From NCBI RefSeq assembly GCF_014655595.1, contig NZ_BNBL01000004.1, positions 62,001 through 126,000 on the forward strand: 64,000 nt of DNA. The letters are read 5' to 3'. The translations under genes and the position numbers were made by a program. The notes under the pieces were generated by a model, which worked only from the letters and a program-made list of their open reading frames with translations, had not been told where the DNA came from and made no database searches. Positions 1 through 8,759 of this stretch are shown here, one piece after another. Within the stretch, counting starts at the first letter, position 1, and each line of letters begins with the position of its first letter. The DNA comes from Streptomyces griseocarneus (GTDB taxonomy: Bacteria; Actinomycetota; Actinomycetes; Streptomycetales; Streptomycetaceae).

Positions 1-2
1 CG

Positions 3-905
3 GTGCGGGGCGTCTCCTTCACCGTGCGGCGGGGCGAGTTGTTCGCGCTGCTGGGGACGAACGGCGCGGGCAAGACCTCCACGGTCGAGGTGCTGGAGGG
101 CCTCGCGCGGCCCTCGGAGGGCCGGGTGCGGGTGCTGGGCCACGATCCGTACGAGGAACGGCGCGCGGTGCGCCCGCGGATCGGGGTGATGCTCCAGGAG
201 GGCGGCTTCCCCTCCGACCTGACCGTCGCCGAGACGGTGGCGATGTGGGCGGGGTGCACGACGGGGGCGCGGCCCGCCGGCGAGGCGCTCGGCCTCGTGG
301 GGCTCACGGCCCGCCGGGACGTCCGCATCAAGCAGCTCTCGGGCGGCGAGCGGCGGCGGCTGGACCTCGCGCTGGCCCTGCTCGGGCGCCCCGAGGTGCT
401 CTTCCTCGACGAGCCCACGACCGGCCTCGACCCCGAGGCGCGGCACACGACGTGGGAGTTGGTGCGCAGGCTCCGCGACGAGGGCACGACGGTGCTGCTC
501 ACCACCCACTACCTGGAAGAGGCCGAGGCACTGGCCGACCGGCTGGCGATCATGCGCGAGGGCCGGATCGTGGCGACCGGGACGCCCTCGGAGGTGATCG
601 GCGGCTATCCGTCGCGGATTCGCTTCGCGATGCCGGACGGCTGGTTCGTCGGGGATCTGCCGCCGCTGGCCGAGATGGGGGTGCTCCGGCACGAGGAGAC
701 CGGCGGGCGGGTGGAGCTCCAGACGGGCGAGCTGCAGCGCACCCTGACCGGGCTGCTGCTGTGGGCGCGGGAGAAGAACCTCGAGCTGGAGGGGCTCGAC
801 GCCCGGACCGCCTCGCTGGAGCAGGCGTTCCTGGCGATAGCGGGGGCGACGGAGTCCTCCGCCGCGGCGGAGGCGCCCGGCGCACTGACGGGGAGGAACG
901 GCTGA
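3..905 (+). CDS. ABC transporter ATP-binding protein (5' truncated)
   Basis: ATPase subunit of an ABC-2 type exporter, acting at the cytoplasmic face of the membrane. Visible motifs in order are Walker A GTNGAGKTS near residue 19, the Q-loop MLQEGG, the signature LSGGERRR, Walker B LFLDEPTTGLDP and the H-loop TTHYLEEAEA. The frame is open to the window edge and opens directly on the first core strand (VSFTVRRGE), so roughly 10-15 N-terminal residues and the true start are missing. Its stop codon overlaps the start of the permease by one base (TGATG), which indicates translational coupling. Substrate is unknown; the DrrA/CcmA-type subfamily commonly exports drugs or lipids. The adjoining two-component system suggests an envelope-stress or antibiotic-sensing module. 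Confidence 0.93.
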   Translation: MRGVSFTVRRGELFALLGTNGAGKTSTVEVLEGLARPSEGRVRVLGHDPYEERRAVRPRIGVMLQEGGFPSDLTVAETVAMWAGCTTGARPAGEALGLVGLTARRDVRIKQLSGGERRRLDLALALLGRPEVLFLDEPTTGLDPEARHTTWELVRRLRDEGTTVLLTTHYLEEAEALADRLAIMREGRIVATGTPSEVIGGYPSRIRFAMPDGWFVGDLPPLAEMGVLRHEETGGRVELQTGELQRTLTGLLLWAREKNLELEGLDARTASLEQAFLAIAGATESSAAAEAPGALTGRNG

Positions 906-1726
906 TGGCGGTGAACGGCGTGAAGACGGCGGGCGCGACGGGTACGGGGGTCCCGACGGGCGCGACGACGGTCACGGGACGGGCACTGGCCCTGGGGCGC
1001 GCGGAGCTGAAGCTCCTCGGCCGCAACAAGACGGCCCTGTACATCACCCTGCTGATGCCCCTCTTCATGGTCTACGCCATGCGCTCGGGCACGAAGAACC
1101 TGGACCTGGAGGGCTCCGGACTGTCACTGAAGGAAGTGACCATGACCGGCGCCTTCGGATACGTCCTCCTCTTCGTCGTCTACTACAACCTCATGAGCGC
1201 CTACACCGCCCGCCGCGAGGAGCTGGTGCTCAAGCGGCTGCGCACCGGGGAGGCCGGCGACGCGGAGATCCTCGCGGGGACGGCCCTGCCCTCCGCGGCG
1301 ATCGCCCTGGCGCAGTGCGTCCTGCTGGTCGGGGCGGGCTCGCTCTGGCTGGACATGCGGGTCCCGGCGCGCCCCGAACTGCTGCTGGCGGGCGTCCTGC
1401 TGGGCATCGTCCTGCTCGCCGCGCTGGCCGCCGCGTCCACGGCCTTCGCCAAGACCTCGGAGAGCGCGCAGCTCGCGGCGATGCCGCTGGCGATGGTCTC
1501 GATGCTGGGCTCGGGGATGTTCTGGCCGCTGGCGGCGATGCCCGAGGGCCTCGCGCGGTTCTGCGAAGTGCTGCCCATGACGCCCGTCGTCGAGCTGATG
1601 CGCACCGGCTGGCTCGGCGGGGCGAGCGCCGCCGAGGTCCTGGGCCGGCTGGGGGCCGCCTTGGTCTGGGTGATCCTCGGGGTGTTTGCTGTACGTCGGT
1701 GGTTCCGCTGGGAGCCACGGCGCTGA
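905..1726 (+). CDS. ABC-2 type transporter permease
   Basis: Integral membrane partner of the preceding ATPase, 273 residues. It begins with about 45 polar and small residues and then has hydrophobic segments (TALYITLLMPLFMVYAM, FGYVLLFVVYYNLMSAY, a long LLLAGVLLGIVLLAALAAA stretch, and two more near the C-terminus), giving about six membrane spans as in ABC-2 permeases. The conserved membrane-adjacent region with R-E-E-L-V-L-K-R-L-R is typical of the family. Start ATG at 905 was chosen because it overlaps the ATPase stop. It ends 28 bases before the histidine kinase, so all four genes are probably cotranscribed. Confidence 0.9.
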   Translation: MAVNGVKTAGATGTGVPTGATTVTGRALALGRAELKLLGRNKTALYITLLMPLFMVYAMRSGTKNLDLEGSGLSLKEVTMTGAFGYVLLFVVYYNLMSAYTARREELVLKRLRTGEAGDAEILAGTALPSAAIALAQCVLLVGAGSLWLDMRVPARPELLLAGVLLGIVLLAALAAASTAFAKTSESAQLAAMPLAMVSMLGSGMFWPLAAMPEGLARFCEVLPMTPVVELMRTGWLGGASAAEVLGRLGAALVWVILGVFAVRRWFRWEPRR

Positions 1727-1754
1727 GCTGGGGAAACATCGGGGGTGGCGGCGC

Positions 1755-3086
1755 GTGATCCGTCGGGTGCGCATATTCCGGAGCCGGAGCAGGATCGAGC
1801 AGATCGACCTCTACACGCGCGGCGCGCTGTACGTGGTCCCGTGGTTCTTCCTCCTGGTCGAGGCGGGGGCCCTGGTGGGTCTCGCAGGGCCACGGCCGCT
1901 GCCCCGGGCCCTGGCCGTCGCCCTGATCGCCGTGGGCGCCGTGCAGGCCACGTTCGGCATCGGTCTGACCCGGCGCGCCCTCGACCGCTACCTGCGCAAG
2001 GAGACGACCGGCCTCACGTGGCGGCTGGTCGTCTCGTTCGTGCTGCTGGCGCTGGCGGTGTGCCTCTTCGCGAAGCTGGTGACCGTGAGCGCCGAGGACG
2101 TCGCGCAGGTCGGGTCCACGACGTTCATGGGCCTGACGGTGGCGCCCCTGGGGTCTCTGTGCCTGGTGGTGCGGAAGCGGACCTACTGGATGCTGTGCGC
2201 GGCCGGTTCGTTCGTCGCGGCCGTGCCGTTCGGCGTGGCCGGCATCCCCGTTCCCGCGCTGGTGGGAGTGGTCTTCGGCGCGCTCTTCGTCAGCGGCTGG
2301 GTGATGCTGATGGCGCGGGTCTCGGGGTGGATGCTCTCCATCATCTGGGAGCTCGACGCGGCCCGCGCGGTGCAGGCCCGGCTCGCCGTCGCCGAGGAAC
2401 GGCTGCGGTTCTCCCGCGACATGCACGACATCCTGGGCCGCAACCTCGCCGCGATCGCCCTCAAGAGCGAGCTGGCGGAACAGCTCTCGCGGCGGGGTTC
2501 GGACGCGGCCACGGCACAGATGGCGGAGGTGCAGCGGATCGCGCAGGAGTCCCAGCGCGAGCTGCGCGAGGTCGTCCGCGGCTACCGCGAGGCCGACCTC
2601 CACACGGAACTGGTGGGGGCCCGCGGCATCCTGGCGGCCGCCGGCATCGAGTGCCGCATGGAGGACACGGCGGTCGAGGAGCTGCCGGCGCAGGTCCAGT
2701 CGGCGCTGGCCTGGGTGGTCCGCGAGGCCACGACGAACGTGCTGCGGCACTCGGACGCGAGCCGCTGCGCGGTGCGGCTGCGGACCGTGAACGGGGTGGC
2801 GGTGCTCCGGATCGAGAACGACGGCGTGCGCGACGCCCCCGCGGGGGCGGGCGACGGGGCCGGCGGCGGCTCGGGGCTGGCGGGGCTGCGGGAGCGGCTG
2901 ACGGCGCTGGGCGGGACGCTGACGACGGAGCACGGCGCCCACCGGACGTTCCACCTGACGGCGAGGATCCCGCCCGAGGACGCGGCCCGGCCCGGGCCGG
3001 AGCCCGGCTCGGACCGGGCCGCCGGGCAGGCGGAACCGCCGGCGCCGCAGCCCGCCGCCGCCGGACTGGAAGGGAGGACCGCATGA
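1755..3086 (+). CDS. sensor histidine kinase, DesK/NarL-partner type
   Basis: Membrane histidine kinase of 443 residues. The N-terminal half contains about five hydrophobic segments with no large extracytoplasmic loop, the layout of DesK-like membrane sensors. The dimerisation box SRDMHDILGRNL places the phosphorylated histidine at about residue 224, and the HATPase N-box reads REATTNVLRHS. The C-terminus is a disordered Ala/Pro-rich tail. GTG at 1755 follows a GGGGGTGG sequence and gives a start at VIRRVRIF, which is more natural than the upstream in-frame GTG inside the permease gene. The end overlaps the response regulator by ATGA. It probably senses something linked to the adjacent ABC transporter; the signal is unknown. 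Confidence 0.9.
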   Translation: MIRRVRIFRSRSRIEQIDLYTRGALYVVPWFFLLVEAGALVGLAGPRPLPRALAVALIAVGAVQATFGIGLTRRALDRYLRKETTGLTWRLVVSFVLLALAVCLFAKLVTVSAEDVAQVGSTTFMGLTVAPLGSLCLVVRKRTYWMLCAAGSFVAAVPFGVAGIPVPALVGVVFGALFVSGWVMLMARVSGWMLSIIWELDAARAVQARLAVAEERLRFSRDMHDILGRNLAAIALKSELAEQLSRRGSDAATAQMAEVQRIAQESQRELREVVRGYREADLHTELVGARGILAAAGIECRMEDTAVEELPAQVQSALAWVVREATTNVLRHSDASRCAVRLRTVNGVAVLRIENDGVRDAPAGAGDGAGGGSGLAGLRERLTALGGTLTTEHGAHRTFHLTARIPPEDAARPGPEPGSDRAAGQAEPPAPQPAAAGLEGRTA

Positions 3087-3715
3087 CCGGGGGACCGGGT
3101 GGAGCCCGGCCGATCCGGGTGATGCTCGCCGACGACGAACACCTGATCCGTGGGGCGCTGGCCGCCCTCCTCGGGCTCGAGGACGATCTCCAGGTGGTGG
3201 CGGAGGCTGCGTCCGGGCCCGAGGCGCTGGCGATGGCCGTGGCGCACCGGCCGGACGTAGCCGTACTGGATCTCCAGATGCCAGGGGCGGACGGTGTGAC
3301 AGTCGCCACATCCCTACGGTCCGAACTCCCCTCCTGCCGCGCCATGATCGTGACGGGTCACGGCCGCCCCGGGCACCTGAAGCGGGCCCTGGAGGCGGGG
3401 GTGCGGGGGTTCGTGCCCAAGACCGTATCGGCCCAGCGGCTCGCCGAGATCATCCGCACGGTGCACGGCGGAAGCCGTTACGTGGACCCGGAGTTGGCGG
3501 CCGACGCGATCAGCGCCGGGGACTCGCCGCTGTCCGCGCGCGAGGCGGAACTGCTCGAGCTGGCCGAGGACGGCGCGCCCGTCGCGGAGATCGCCGAGCG
3601 GGCCTCGCTGACGCCCGGAACGGTCCGCAATTACCTCTCGGCGGCCGCCGCGAAGCTGGGCGCGGAGAACCGTCATGCGGCGGCGCGCATCGCACGTGCC
3701 CAGGGTTGGCTATAG
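3083..3715 (+). CDS. response regulator, NarL/DesR type
   Basis: Cytoplasmic regulator of 210 residues paired with the preceding kinase. The receiver has the acidic pair ADDEH, the phosphoacceptor Asp at about residue 63 (VLDLQMPG), the conserved Thr in IVTGHG and the Lys in FVPKTV. The C-terminal LuxR-type helix-turn-helix is seen in LSAREAELLEL and GTVRNYLSAAAAKLG. The start ATG overlaps the kinase stop (ATGA) and is preceded by GGGAGG. DesK/DesR-like pairs beside ABC genes usually control that transporter. The 3' end contains the -10 element of the following tRNA gene. Confidence 0.93.
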   Translation: MTGGPGGARPIRVMLADDEHLIRGALAALLGLEDDLQVVAEAASGPEALAMAVAHRPDVAVLDLQMPGADGVTVATSLRSELPSCRAMIVTGHGRPGHLKRALEAGVRGFVPKTVSAQRLAEIIRTVHGGSRYVDPELAADAISAGDSPLSAREAELLELAEDGAPVAEIAERASLTPGTVRNYLSAAAAKLGAENRHAAARIARAQGWL

Positions 3716-3716
3716 T
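3711..3716 (+). promoter_or_regulatory. candidate -10 box of tRNA-Gly
   Basis: TATAGT lies 33 bases before the mature tRNA and overlaps the stop codon of the response regulator. It is the best -10 match in the short gap; the sequence about 17 bases further upstream is a poor -35 match. Inferred only. Confidence 0.4.
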
Positions 3717-3749
3717 GGTACCCGCACCGCACGAGAGCGCGGGGCGAAT

Positions 3750-3822
<73 letters not shown>

Positions 3823-3830
3823 CAGAGAAC

Positions 3831-3862
3831 GAAGGCCCCGGTCGGGAACGACCGGGGCCTTC
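3831..3862. terminator. rho-independent-type terminator between tRNA-Gly and the convergent kinase
   Basis: Perfect 13-bp arms (GAAGGCCCCGGTC and its complement) around the loop GGGAAC. Located just after the tRNA and 23 bases before the stop of the convergent histidine kinase, so it can serve both strands. There is no long T-run, as usual in Streptomyces. Confidence 0.85.
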
Positions 3863-3884
3863 GGCGTTCCCGGGCCCCTCCGGC

Positions 3885-5303
3885 TCAGTCCGGAGAGCCC
3901 GGAGAGCCCGAAGAACCCGGAGGGAAGCGCAGGCGGAAGAGGGCGCCGCCCGTGCCGGCCTGTTCCGCCGTGAGCTCGGCGCCGTGGGCGCGGGCGATCT
4001 GGCGGGCCATGGCCAGGCCCAGGCCGGAGCCCGGCAGCGCGCGGGCCTGGCGGGAGCGGTAGAAGCGGTCGAAGACATGGGGCAGGTCCTCGTCCGAGAT
4101 GCCGGGGCCGTGGTCGCGCACGGTGAGGTCGAGGGTGCCGTCCGTACGGGCGAGGCGCACCTCGACCACGGCGCCGGGCGGGCTGAACTTGGCCGCGTTG
4201 TCCAGCAGGTTGGACAGCAGCCGGGCGAGCCGGGCGGGCACGCCCGGGACGGTGGCCCCGGCCAGGTCGGCCGTGAAGACCGTGCCCGGCCAGTGGCCGC
4301 GGGCGTCGGCCACGACGCGCTCGGCGAGCCGGTCCAGCCGCACCCGCTCGACCAGCTGCTGCGGTTCCTCGTCGCGCGCCAGCTCGATGAGGTCGTTGAC
4401 CATGCCCGTCACCTCGCGCAGCTGGCGGCCCAGGGCGTCCGAGGCCCGCTCGCGCTGGGCGGTCGAGAGCCGGTCGGCGCGGGCGAGCAGCTCGGCGTTG
4501 GTGCGCAGCGCGGTGAGCGGGGTGCGCAGCTCGTGGGAGGCGTCGGCGACGAGCCGGCGCTGGGCGGCGACGGCCTCCTCCAGCTCGCCGAGCATGGTGT
4601 TGAAGCTGGTCGCGAGGCGGGTGATCTCGTCCTGGCGGCGCGCACCTCTTTTCTCGTAACGCGGCAGCTCGATGCGGTGGGCGGGGTCGCGGGTGGCGGC
4701 GATGCGCTCGGCCGTGGCGGTGAGGCGGGTGACCGGCCGCAGGGAGGTCCGCGCGGCGAGATGGCCGAGCGCCGCCGCGAGGAGGACCCCGACGGCGCCG
4801 ACCGCGCCGAGGTAGAGCCCGGCCTGTTCCACGCTCTCCCCGACGGCGTCGGAGCGGGCCGCCACCTGCAGGGCCCGCCCGTCGCGGCCCGGGACCGGGG
4901 TGGTCAGCATCCGCATGGGGCGGCCGTGGTGGGTGATGTCGCTGTAGTACGCGCCGAGGGTGCCGGCCGCGACCCGGCGGGTCGCGCCGGTGACGGGCAG
5001 CACCAGGCCCCTCTGGCCGGGCGCCGCCGGGTCGGCGCGCACGATCTGGGCGCAGGCGGGGGCGGCCCGCCAGGCGCACTGGTCGTAGAGCACGCCCTGG
5101 TCGGCACCGCTGCGGCTCTGCTGGGCGATGAGCCCGGCCTGCTGCTTGAGCTGGAGGTCCAGCTGGCGCACGAGCTCGTAGCGGATGACCACATAGGCGC
5201 CGGCCAGCACGCCCAGGGCGACGAGCGCCACCGCGGCGGAGGTGACGAGCGTCAGCCGGGTGCGCAGCGGCCTGCGGCCGAGCGGGCCGGTCCGCCGGCT
5301 CAC
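3885..5303 (-). CDS. sensor histidine kinase, HAMP-HisKA type
   Basis: Classical two-TM histidine kinase of 472 residues. TM1 lies at about 19-41 and TM2 at about 163-184, with an extracytoplasmic sensor domain of about 120 residues between them that includes two cysteines (YDQCAWRAAPAC). A HAMP linker follows, then the H-box ADASHELRTPLTALRTN (His about 257) and the HATPase N-box LLDNAAKFS, G1 box DHGPGI and G2 box GSGLGLAMARQIA. The architecture resembles MprB/PrrB-type kinases of actinobacteria. The start overlaps the stop of the upstream regulator by four bases, so the two are translationally coupled. The ligand is unknown. Confidence 0.93.
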   Translation of the reverse strand: MSRRTGPLGRRPLRTRLTLVTSAAVALVALGVLAGAYVVIRYELVRQLDLQLKQQAGLIAQQSRSGADQGVLYDQCAWRAAPACAQIVRADPAAPGQRGLVLPVTGATRRVAAGTLGAYYSDITHHGRPMRMLTTPVPGRDGRALQVAARSDAVGESVEQAGLYLGAVGAVGVLLAAALGHLAARTSLRPVTRLTATAERIAATRDPAHRIELPRYEKRGARRQDEITRLATSFNTMLGELEEAVAAQRRLVADASHELRTPLTALRTNAELLARADRLSTAQRERASDALGRQLREVTGMVNDLIELARDEEPQQLVERVRLDRLAERVVADARGHWPGTVFTADLAGATVPGVPARLARLLSNLLDNAAKFSPPGAVVEVRLARTDGTLDLTVRDHGPGISDEDLPHVFDRFYRSRQARALPGSGLGLAMARQIARAHGAELTAEQAGTGGALFRLRFPPGSSGSPGSPD

Positions 5304-5998
5304 CGCTGGGCCAGCTGGTAGCCGACGCCGTGGACGGTGTGCACGAGGCGGGGTGCGCCGCCCGCCTCGAGCTTGCGCCGGAGGTAGCCGACGTAGACGG
5401 CGAGGGAGTTGGACTCGGGGCCGAAGTCCGCGCCCCAGACGCGTTCCTGGATCACCTCGCGCGGCAGCACCTGTCCCGGGTGCCGCAGCAGCACCTCCAG
5501 CAGCGCGAACTCGGTCCGGGTGAACTCCAGGGCGAGCCCGGCGCGCTCGCCGGTGCGGGTGACGGGGTCGACGCGCAGATCGGCGAAGGCCAACTCGCGC
5601 TCCTCCCCCACCCGTTCGGCGGGGGCCGCGCGGCGCAGCAGGGCCCGCAGGCGGGCGAGCAGCTCGTCCAGTGCGAAGGGCTTGACCAGATAGTCGTCGG
5701 CCCCGGCGTCCAGGCCCGCGACGCGGTCGGAGACGGCATCGCGGGCGGTCAGGACGAGGACGGGCGTCCGGTCGCCGAGCTCGCGCAGCCGTCGGCAGAC
5801 GGCGAGGCCGTCGAGCACGGGCATGGCGAGGTCGAGCACGATGGCCCCGGGCGGCGCGCTCGCGACGGCGGAGAGGGCCTGGAGCCCGTCGGCGGCCGAG
5901 CGCACGGCGTAGCCCTCGACGGTCAGGCTGTCGACGACGGCTGCCCGTACGTCGGGGTCGTCGTCCACGACCAGTACGGACGTCGGCGTCTCGGCCAT
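5300..5998 (-). CDS. response regulator, OmpR/PhoB type
   Basis: Partner of the adjacent kinase, 232 residues. The receiver has VVDDDPDVR, the phosphoacceptor Asp at about residue 56 (VLDLAMP), Thr in LVLTARD and Lys in DYLVKPF. A winged-helix DNA-binding domain follows (RTGERAGLALEFTRTEFALL to YVGYLRRKLE). ATG at 5998 was chosen over the in-frame upstream start because a GGAGG ribosome site sits 5 bases before it. The MprA-like sequence suggests control of envelope stress or antibiotic responses, but no target is evident here. Confidence 0.93.
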   Translation of the reverse strand: MAETPTSVLVVDDDPDVRAAVVDSLTVEGYAVRSAADGLQALSAVASAPPGAIVLDLAMPVLDGLAVCRRLRELGDRTPVLVLTARDAVSDRVAGLDAGADDYLVKPFALDELLARLRALLRRAAPAERVGEERELAFADLRVDPVTRTGERAGLALEFTRTEFALLEVLLRHPGQVLPREVIQERVWGADFGPESNSLAVYVGYLRRKLEAGGAPRLVHTVHGVGYQLAQR

Positions 5999-6109
5999 CG
6001 CGCCTCCGGCGGGGGTACGGGATCTTGTGCGTGCCCCCACGATGGCATGCGCTGTCTGAGAGGGCTCTTAGGGAGGGCCCCTCACGCCTTCACGCCTTCA
6101 CCGTCCGCC

Positions 6110-6130
6110 CGGCCCGCCCTACGCGGGCCG
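6110..6130 (-). terminator. short hairpin after purC
   Basis: Arms CGGCCCGC and GCGGGCCG pair perfectly around CCTAC, directly after the purC stop on the minus strand. Short and without a T-run, so only a plausible terminator. Confidence 0.5.
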
Positions 6131-6138
6131 TGCCGCCG

Positions 6139-7038
6139 CTACGCCCACTTCGAGCCGGTCAGGCGCTCGTAGGCCTCGACGTACTTGGCGCGGGTGCGCT
6201 CGACGACCTCCGCCGGCAGCTCCGGCGGCGGGAGCTGGCCGTTGCGGTCCCAGCCCGAGGCCGGCGAGGACAGCCAGTCGCGGACGAACTGCTTGTCGAA
6301 GGAGGCCTGGGGGCGGCCCGGCTCCCAGGAGTCGGCGGGCCAGAAGCGGGAGGAGTCGGGGGTCAGCACCTCGTCCGCGAGGACCAGGTCGCCGTCCGCC
6401 CAGCCGAACTCGAACTTGGTGTCGGCCAGGATGATGCCCCGGTCGCGGGCGATGTCGCGGGCGCGGCTGTAGACGGCCAGGGTCGTCTGGCGGAGCATGG
6501 CGGCGGTCTCGGCGCCGACGCGACGGGCGGTCTCCTCGTAGGAGACGTTCTCGTCGTGCTCGCCGACCTCGGCCTTGGTCGCCGGGGTGAAGATCGGCTG
6601 GGGCAGTTCGGAGGCGTTGGTCAGGCCCTCGGGGAGGGCGAGACCGCAGACGGTGCGGGTCTGCTCGTACTCCACGAGGCCGGATCCGGTGAGGTAGCCG
6701 CGGGCGACGCACTCGACCGGGATCATCTCCAGGGAGCGGCAGATCAGCGTGCGCCCGGCCCAGTCGGCGGGGGCGCCGGCGGGCAGGTCGGCGGAGAGCA
6801 CGTGGTGCGGGATGAGGTCGCGCAGGCGGTCGAACCACCACAGGGACAGCTGGGTGAGGATGCGCCCCTTGTCGGGGATCTCGGTGGGGAGCACCCAGTC
6901 GTAGGCGGACATGCGGTCGCTGGCGACCATCACCAGCCGGCCGGCCTCGTCGCGGTAGAGGTCGCGGACCTTGCCGGTGTGCAGGTGCGTCAGCCCCGGG
7001 ACCTCGACGGGCTTGGGCTTCTCGACGAATCCGGACAC
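6139..7038 (-). CDS. purC: phosphoribosylaminoimidazole-succinocarboxamide synthase (SAICAR synthetase)
   Basis: Catalyses ATP-dependent joining of aspartate to CAIR in de novo purine synthesis, in the cytoplasm. The 299-residue product shows HTGKVRDLY, SDRMSAYDWVLPTEIPDKG, ECVARGYLTGSG and DTKFEFG, all hallmark SAICAR synthetase motifs. The length matches the longer, yeast-like and actinobacterial form. GTG at 7038 is chosen because AGGAGG lies about 6 bases upstream. purD lies about 4 kb away on the same strand, separated by unrelated genes, so the two are not an operon here. Confidence 0.97.
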   Translation of the reverse strand: MSGFVEKPKPVEVPGLTHLHTGKVRDLYRDEAGRLVMVASDRMSAYDWVLPTEIPDKGRILTQLSLWWFDRLRDLIPHHVLSADLPAGAPADWAGRTLICRSLEMIPVECVARGYLTGSGLVEYEQTRTVCGLALPEGLTNASELPQPIFTPATKAEVGEHDENVSYEETARRVGAETAAMLRQTTLAVYSRARDIARDRGIILADTKFEFGWADGDLVLADEVLTPDSSRFWPADSWEPGRPQASFDKQFVRDWLSSPASGWDRNGQLPPPELPAEVVERTRAKYVEAYERLTGSKWA

Positions 7039-7106
7039 GCGTCCTCCTGGTGGTTTGTCCAAACACCTCGATTCTGCCGTACGGCGGCGCCGGGCTCCGC
7101 CGGGGG

Positions 7107-8585
7107 TCAGGCCCGTTTGCAGATGCGGTCCAGGAGGTTGGCCGTGGCCCGCTGGATCCGGGCGTCCACGTGGCCGGGCCGGTCCAGGGCCGGGGACCAG
7201 GCGAAGGTGCCGGAGGCGAAGACCAGGGCGCCGCTGGGCGCGCGGTACAGGGAGGTCTCCTGGTGCCGCCTGGCGCCCTCGCCGTCCTCGTACGGGGAGT
7301 GGGCCAGCAGGATGCGACGGGTGTGCTCGGGCAGGGCCGTACGGGGGAAGTAGCGGTCGGCCTCGCCCGCGACGAGGCCGGCCAGCTCGTCGCCCTCGCC
7401 TGCGCCGGTGGCCTCCCACAGCCAGTGGCCGGCGTTGCGGACGACCAGCGGGGCGGGCTCGGGGACGCGGCCGGCGTACTGGATGCCGAGCAGCTGCTGC
7501 TCGGGGGGCGACATGTCGCGCCACAGCGCCGAGCGGCCCGGCCCCCGGCGCTTGCGGCAGGTCAGCAGGTGGTCGGGGCCGGCCGGCGAGGGGGCGAGCT
7601 CGACCTGCCAGTACATGGTGTTGGAGGAGAGGAAGACCAGCGAGGTGCCGCAGTCGCGGGCGTCCTCGACGGCGCGGCGCATGGCGGGCGACCAGTACTC
7701 GTCGTGGCCGGGGAAGACCATGCCCCGGTAGCGTGCCGGATCGATTCGCCCTGCGTGCAGGTCGCGGGTCTCGGCGTAGGCGAGGCCGTAGCCGTAGCGC
7801 TCGGCCCAGCGGATGAAGTCGTAGGCGTGGCCCACGTGCAGCGGCAGCCCGGCGCCGGCGTAGGGGCGGTCGAAGGAGACGGTGGTGGCCGCGCCCTCCT
7901 CGCCGAGGAGCCGGCCGCCCTCGTCCCAGGCGTGGTAGAGGCTGGCGCCGGTCCGGCCGTCCTCGGGGTAGAGGTTGTAGGCCTGCCAGGTGATGTCGGG
8001 CAGGACGAGCAGCAGATCGGCCGGGGCGCTGTCGCGGACGGTGAAGGGGATGTGGCTGCGGTAGCCGTCGGCGGTGGTGAGGACGGCGACGTAGGCGCCG
8101 GTGCTCCAGAAGCTGGGGATCTGCAGCCGCCAGGACAGCCACCAGTGGTGACAGGAGACCGTGCGGTCCGCGGTGAGCGGCGGCGGCTGGACGATGCCCG
8201 ACAGCCGGGGGCTGGTGGTGATCTTCGCGGCGCCGACGCCCTGGTAGTGGCCGATGCGGTAGATGTCGACGGCGAACTGCTGCGGGGGGTCCACGGTGAT
8301 CCGGAAGTCCACGGCCTCGCCGGGCGCCACCGCGCTGTCGGTGGCGAAGCCCTTGATCTGGCAGTGGACGTCGTCGGCGGTGCGGGGCCCGGGTCTGCGC
8401 GGAGGGGGGACGCGCGCGCCGGCCGGGGCGACGACCGGATCGACGTACCAGGGAATGATCTGGCCGGTGCCGTCGAAGTAGTACTCGCCGCCGCGCAGCC
8501 AGGGCAGCGGCCCCTGTCCGAAGGGATCGGAGACGGCGTGCGCGAGCGCCCCGGATTCCCAGCGCCGGACCTGCTCCATCCCCAT
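7107..8585 (-). CDS. N,N-dimethylformamidase large-subunit-like protein
   Basis: Protein of 492 residues related to the beta (large) subunit domain of N,N-dimethylformamidase. The N-terminal third is a beta-sandwich-like region containing IYRIGHYQGVGAAKI, a signature of this family. The C-terminal part contains VFPGHDEYWSPAMRRAVEDA and LVFLSSNTMYWQVEL, resembling the glutamine-amidotransferase-like fold of that enzyme. There is no signal peptide. The small alpha subunit of true dimethylformamidase is not next to it, so the substrate is probably different. The start has GGAGGGAGAG upstream. It lies between purC and the M48-like gene with its own spacing, with no clear operon partner. Confidence 0.75.
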   Translation of the reverse strand: MGMEQVRRWESGALAHAVSDPFGQGPLPWLRGGEYYFDGTGQIIPWYVDPVVAPAGARVPPPRRPGPRTADDVHCQIKGFATDSAVAPGEAVDFRITVDPPQQFAVDIYRIGHYQGVGAAKITTSPRLSGIVQPPPLTADRTVSCHHWWLSWRLQIPSFWSTGAYVAVLTTADGYRSHIPFTVRDSAPADLLLVLPDITWQAYNLYPEDGRTGASLYHAWDEGGRLLGEEGAATTVSFDRPYAGAGLPLHVGHAYDFIRWAERYGYGLAYAETRDLHAGRIDPARYRGMVFPGHDEYWSPAMRRAVEDARDCGTSLVFLSSNTMYWQVELAPSPAGPDHLLTCRKRRGPGRSALWRDMSPPEQQLLGIQYAGRVPEPAPLVVRNAGHWLWEATGAGEGDELAGLVAGEADRYFPRTALPEHTRRILLAHSPYEDGEGARRHQETSLYRAPSGALVFASGTFAWSPALDRPGHVDARIQRATANLLDRICKRA

Positions 8586-8759
8586 GTGCGCTCTCCCTCC
8601 CCTGGATCACCGCATACCCATTCGGTTTCCCAGCAGATCACAGGACACACCCGGCTCGTCACTGTTCGTCGGCAAATTCCCCGGAAGTGATGGCTCGGCC
8701 TCTACGCAGCGTCACCGCTTCACCGTCCGTGACGGCGCCGCCGGGGCGGACCGGAGCCG

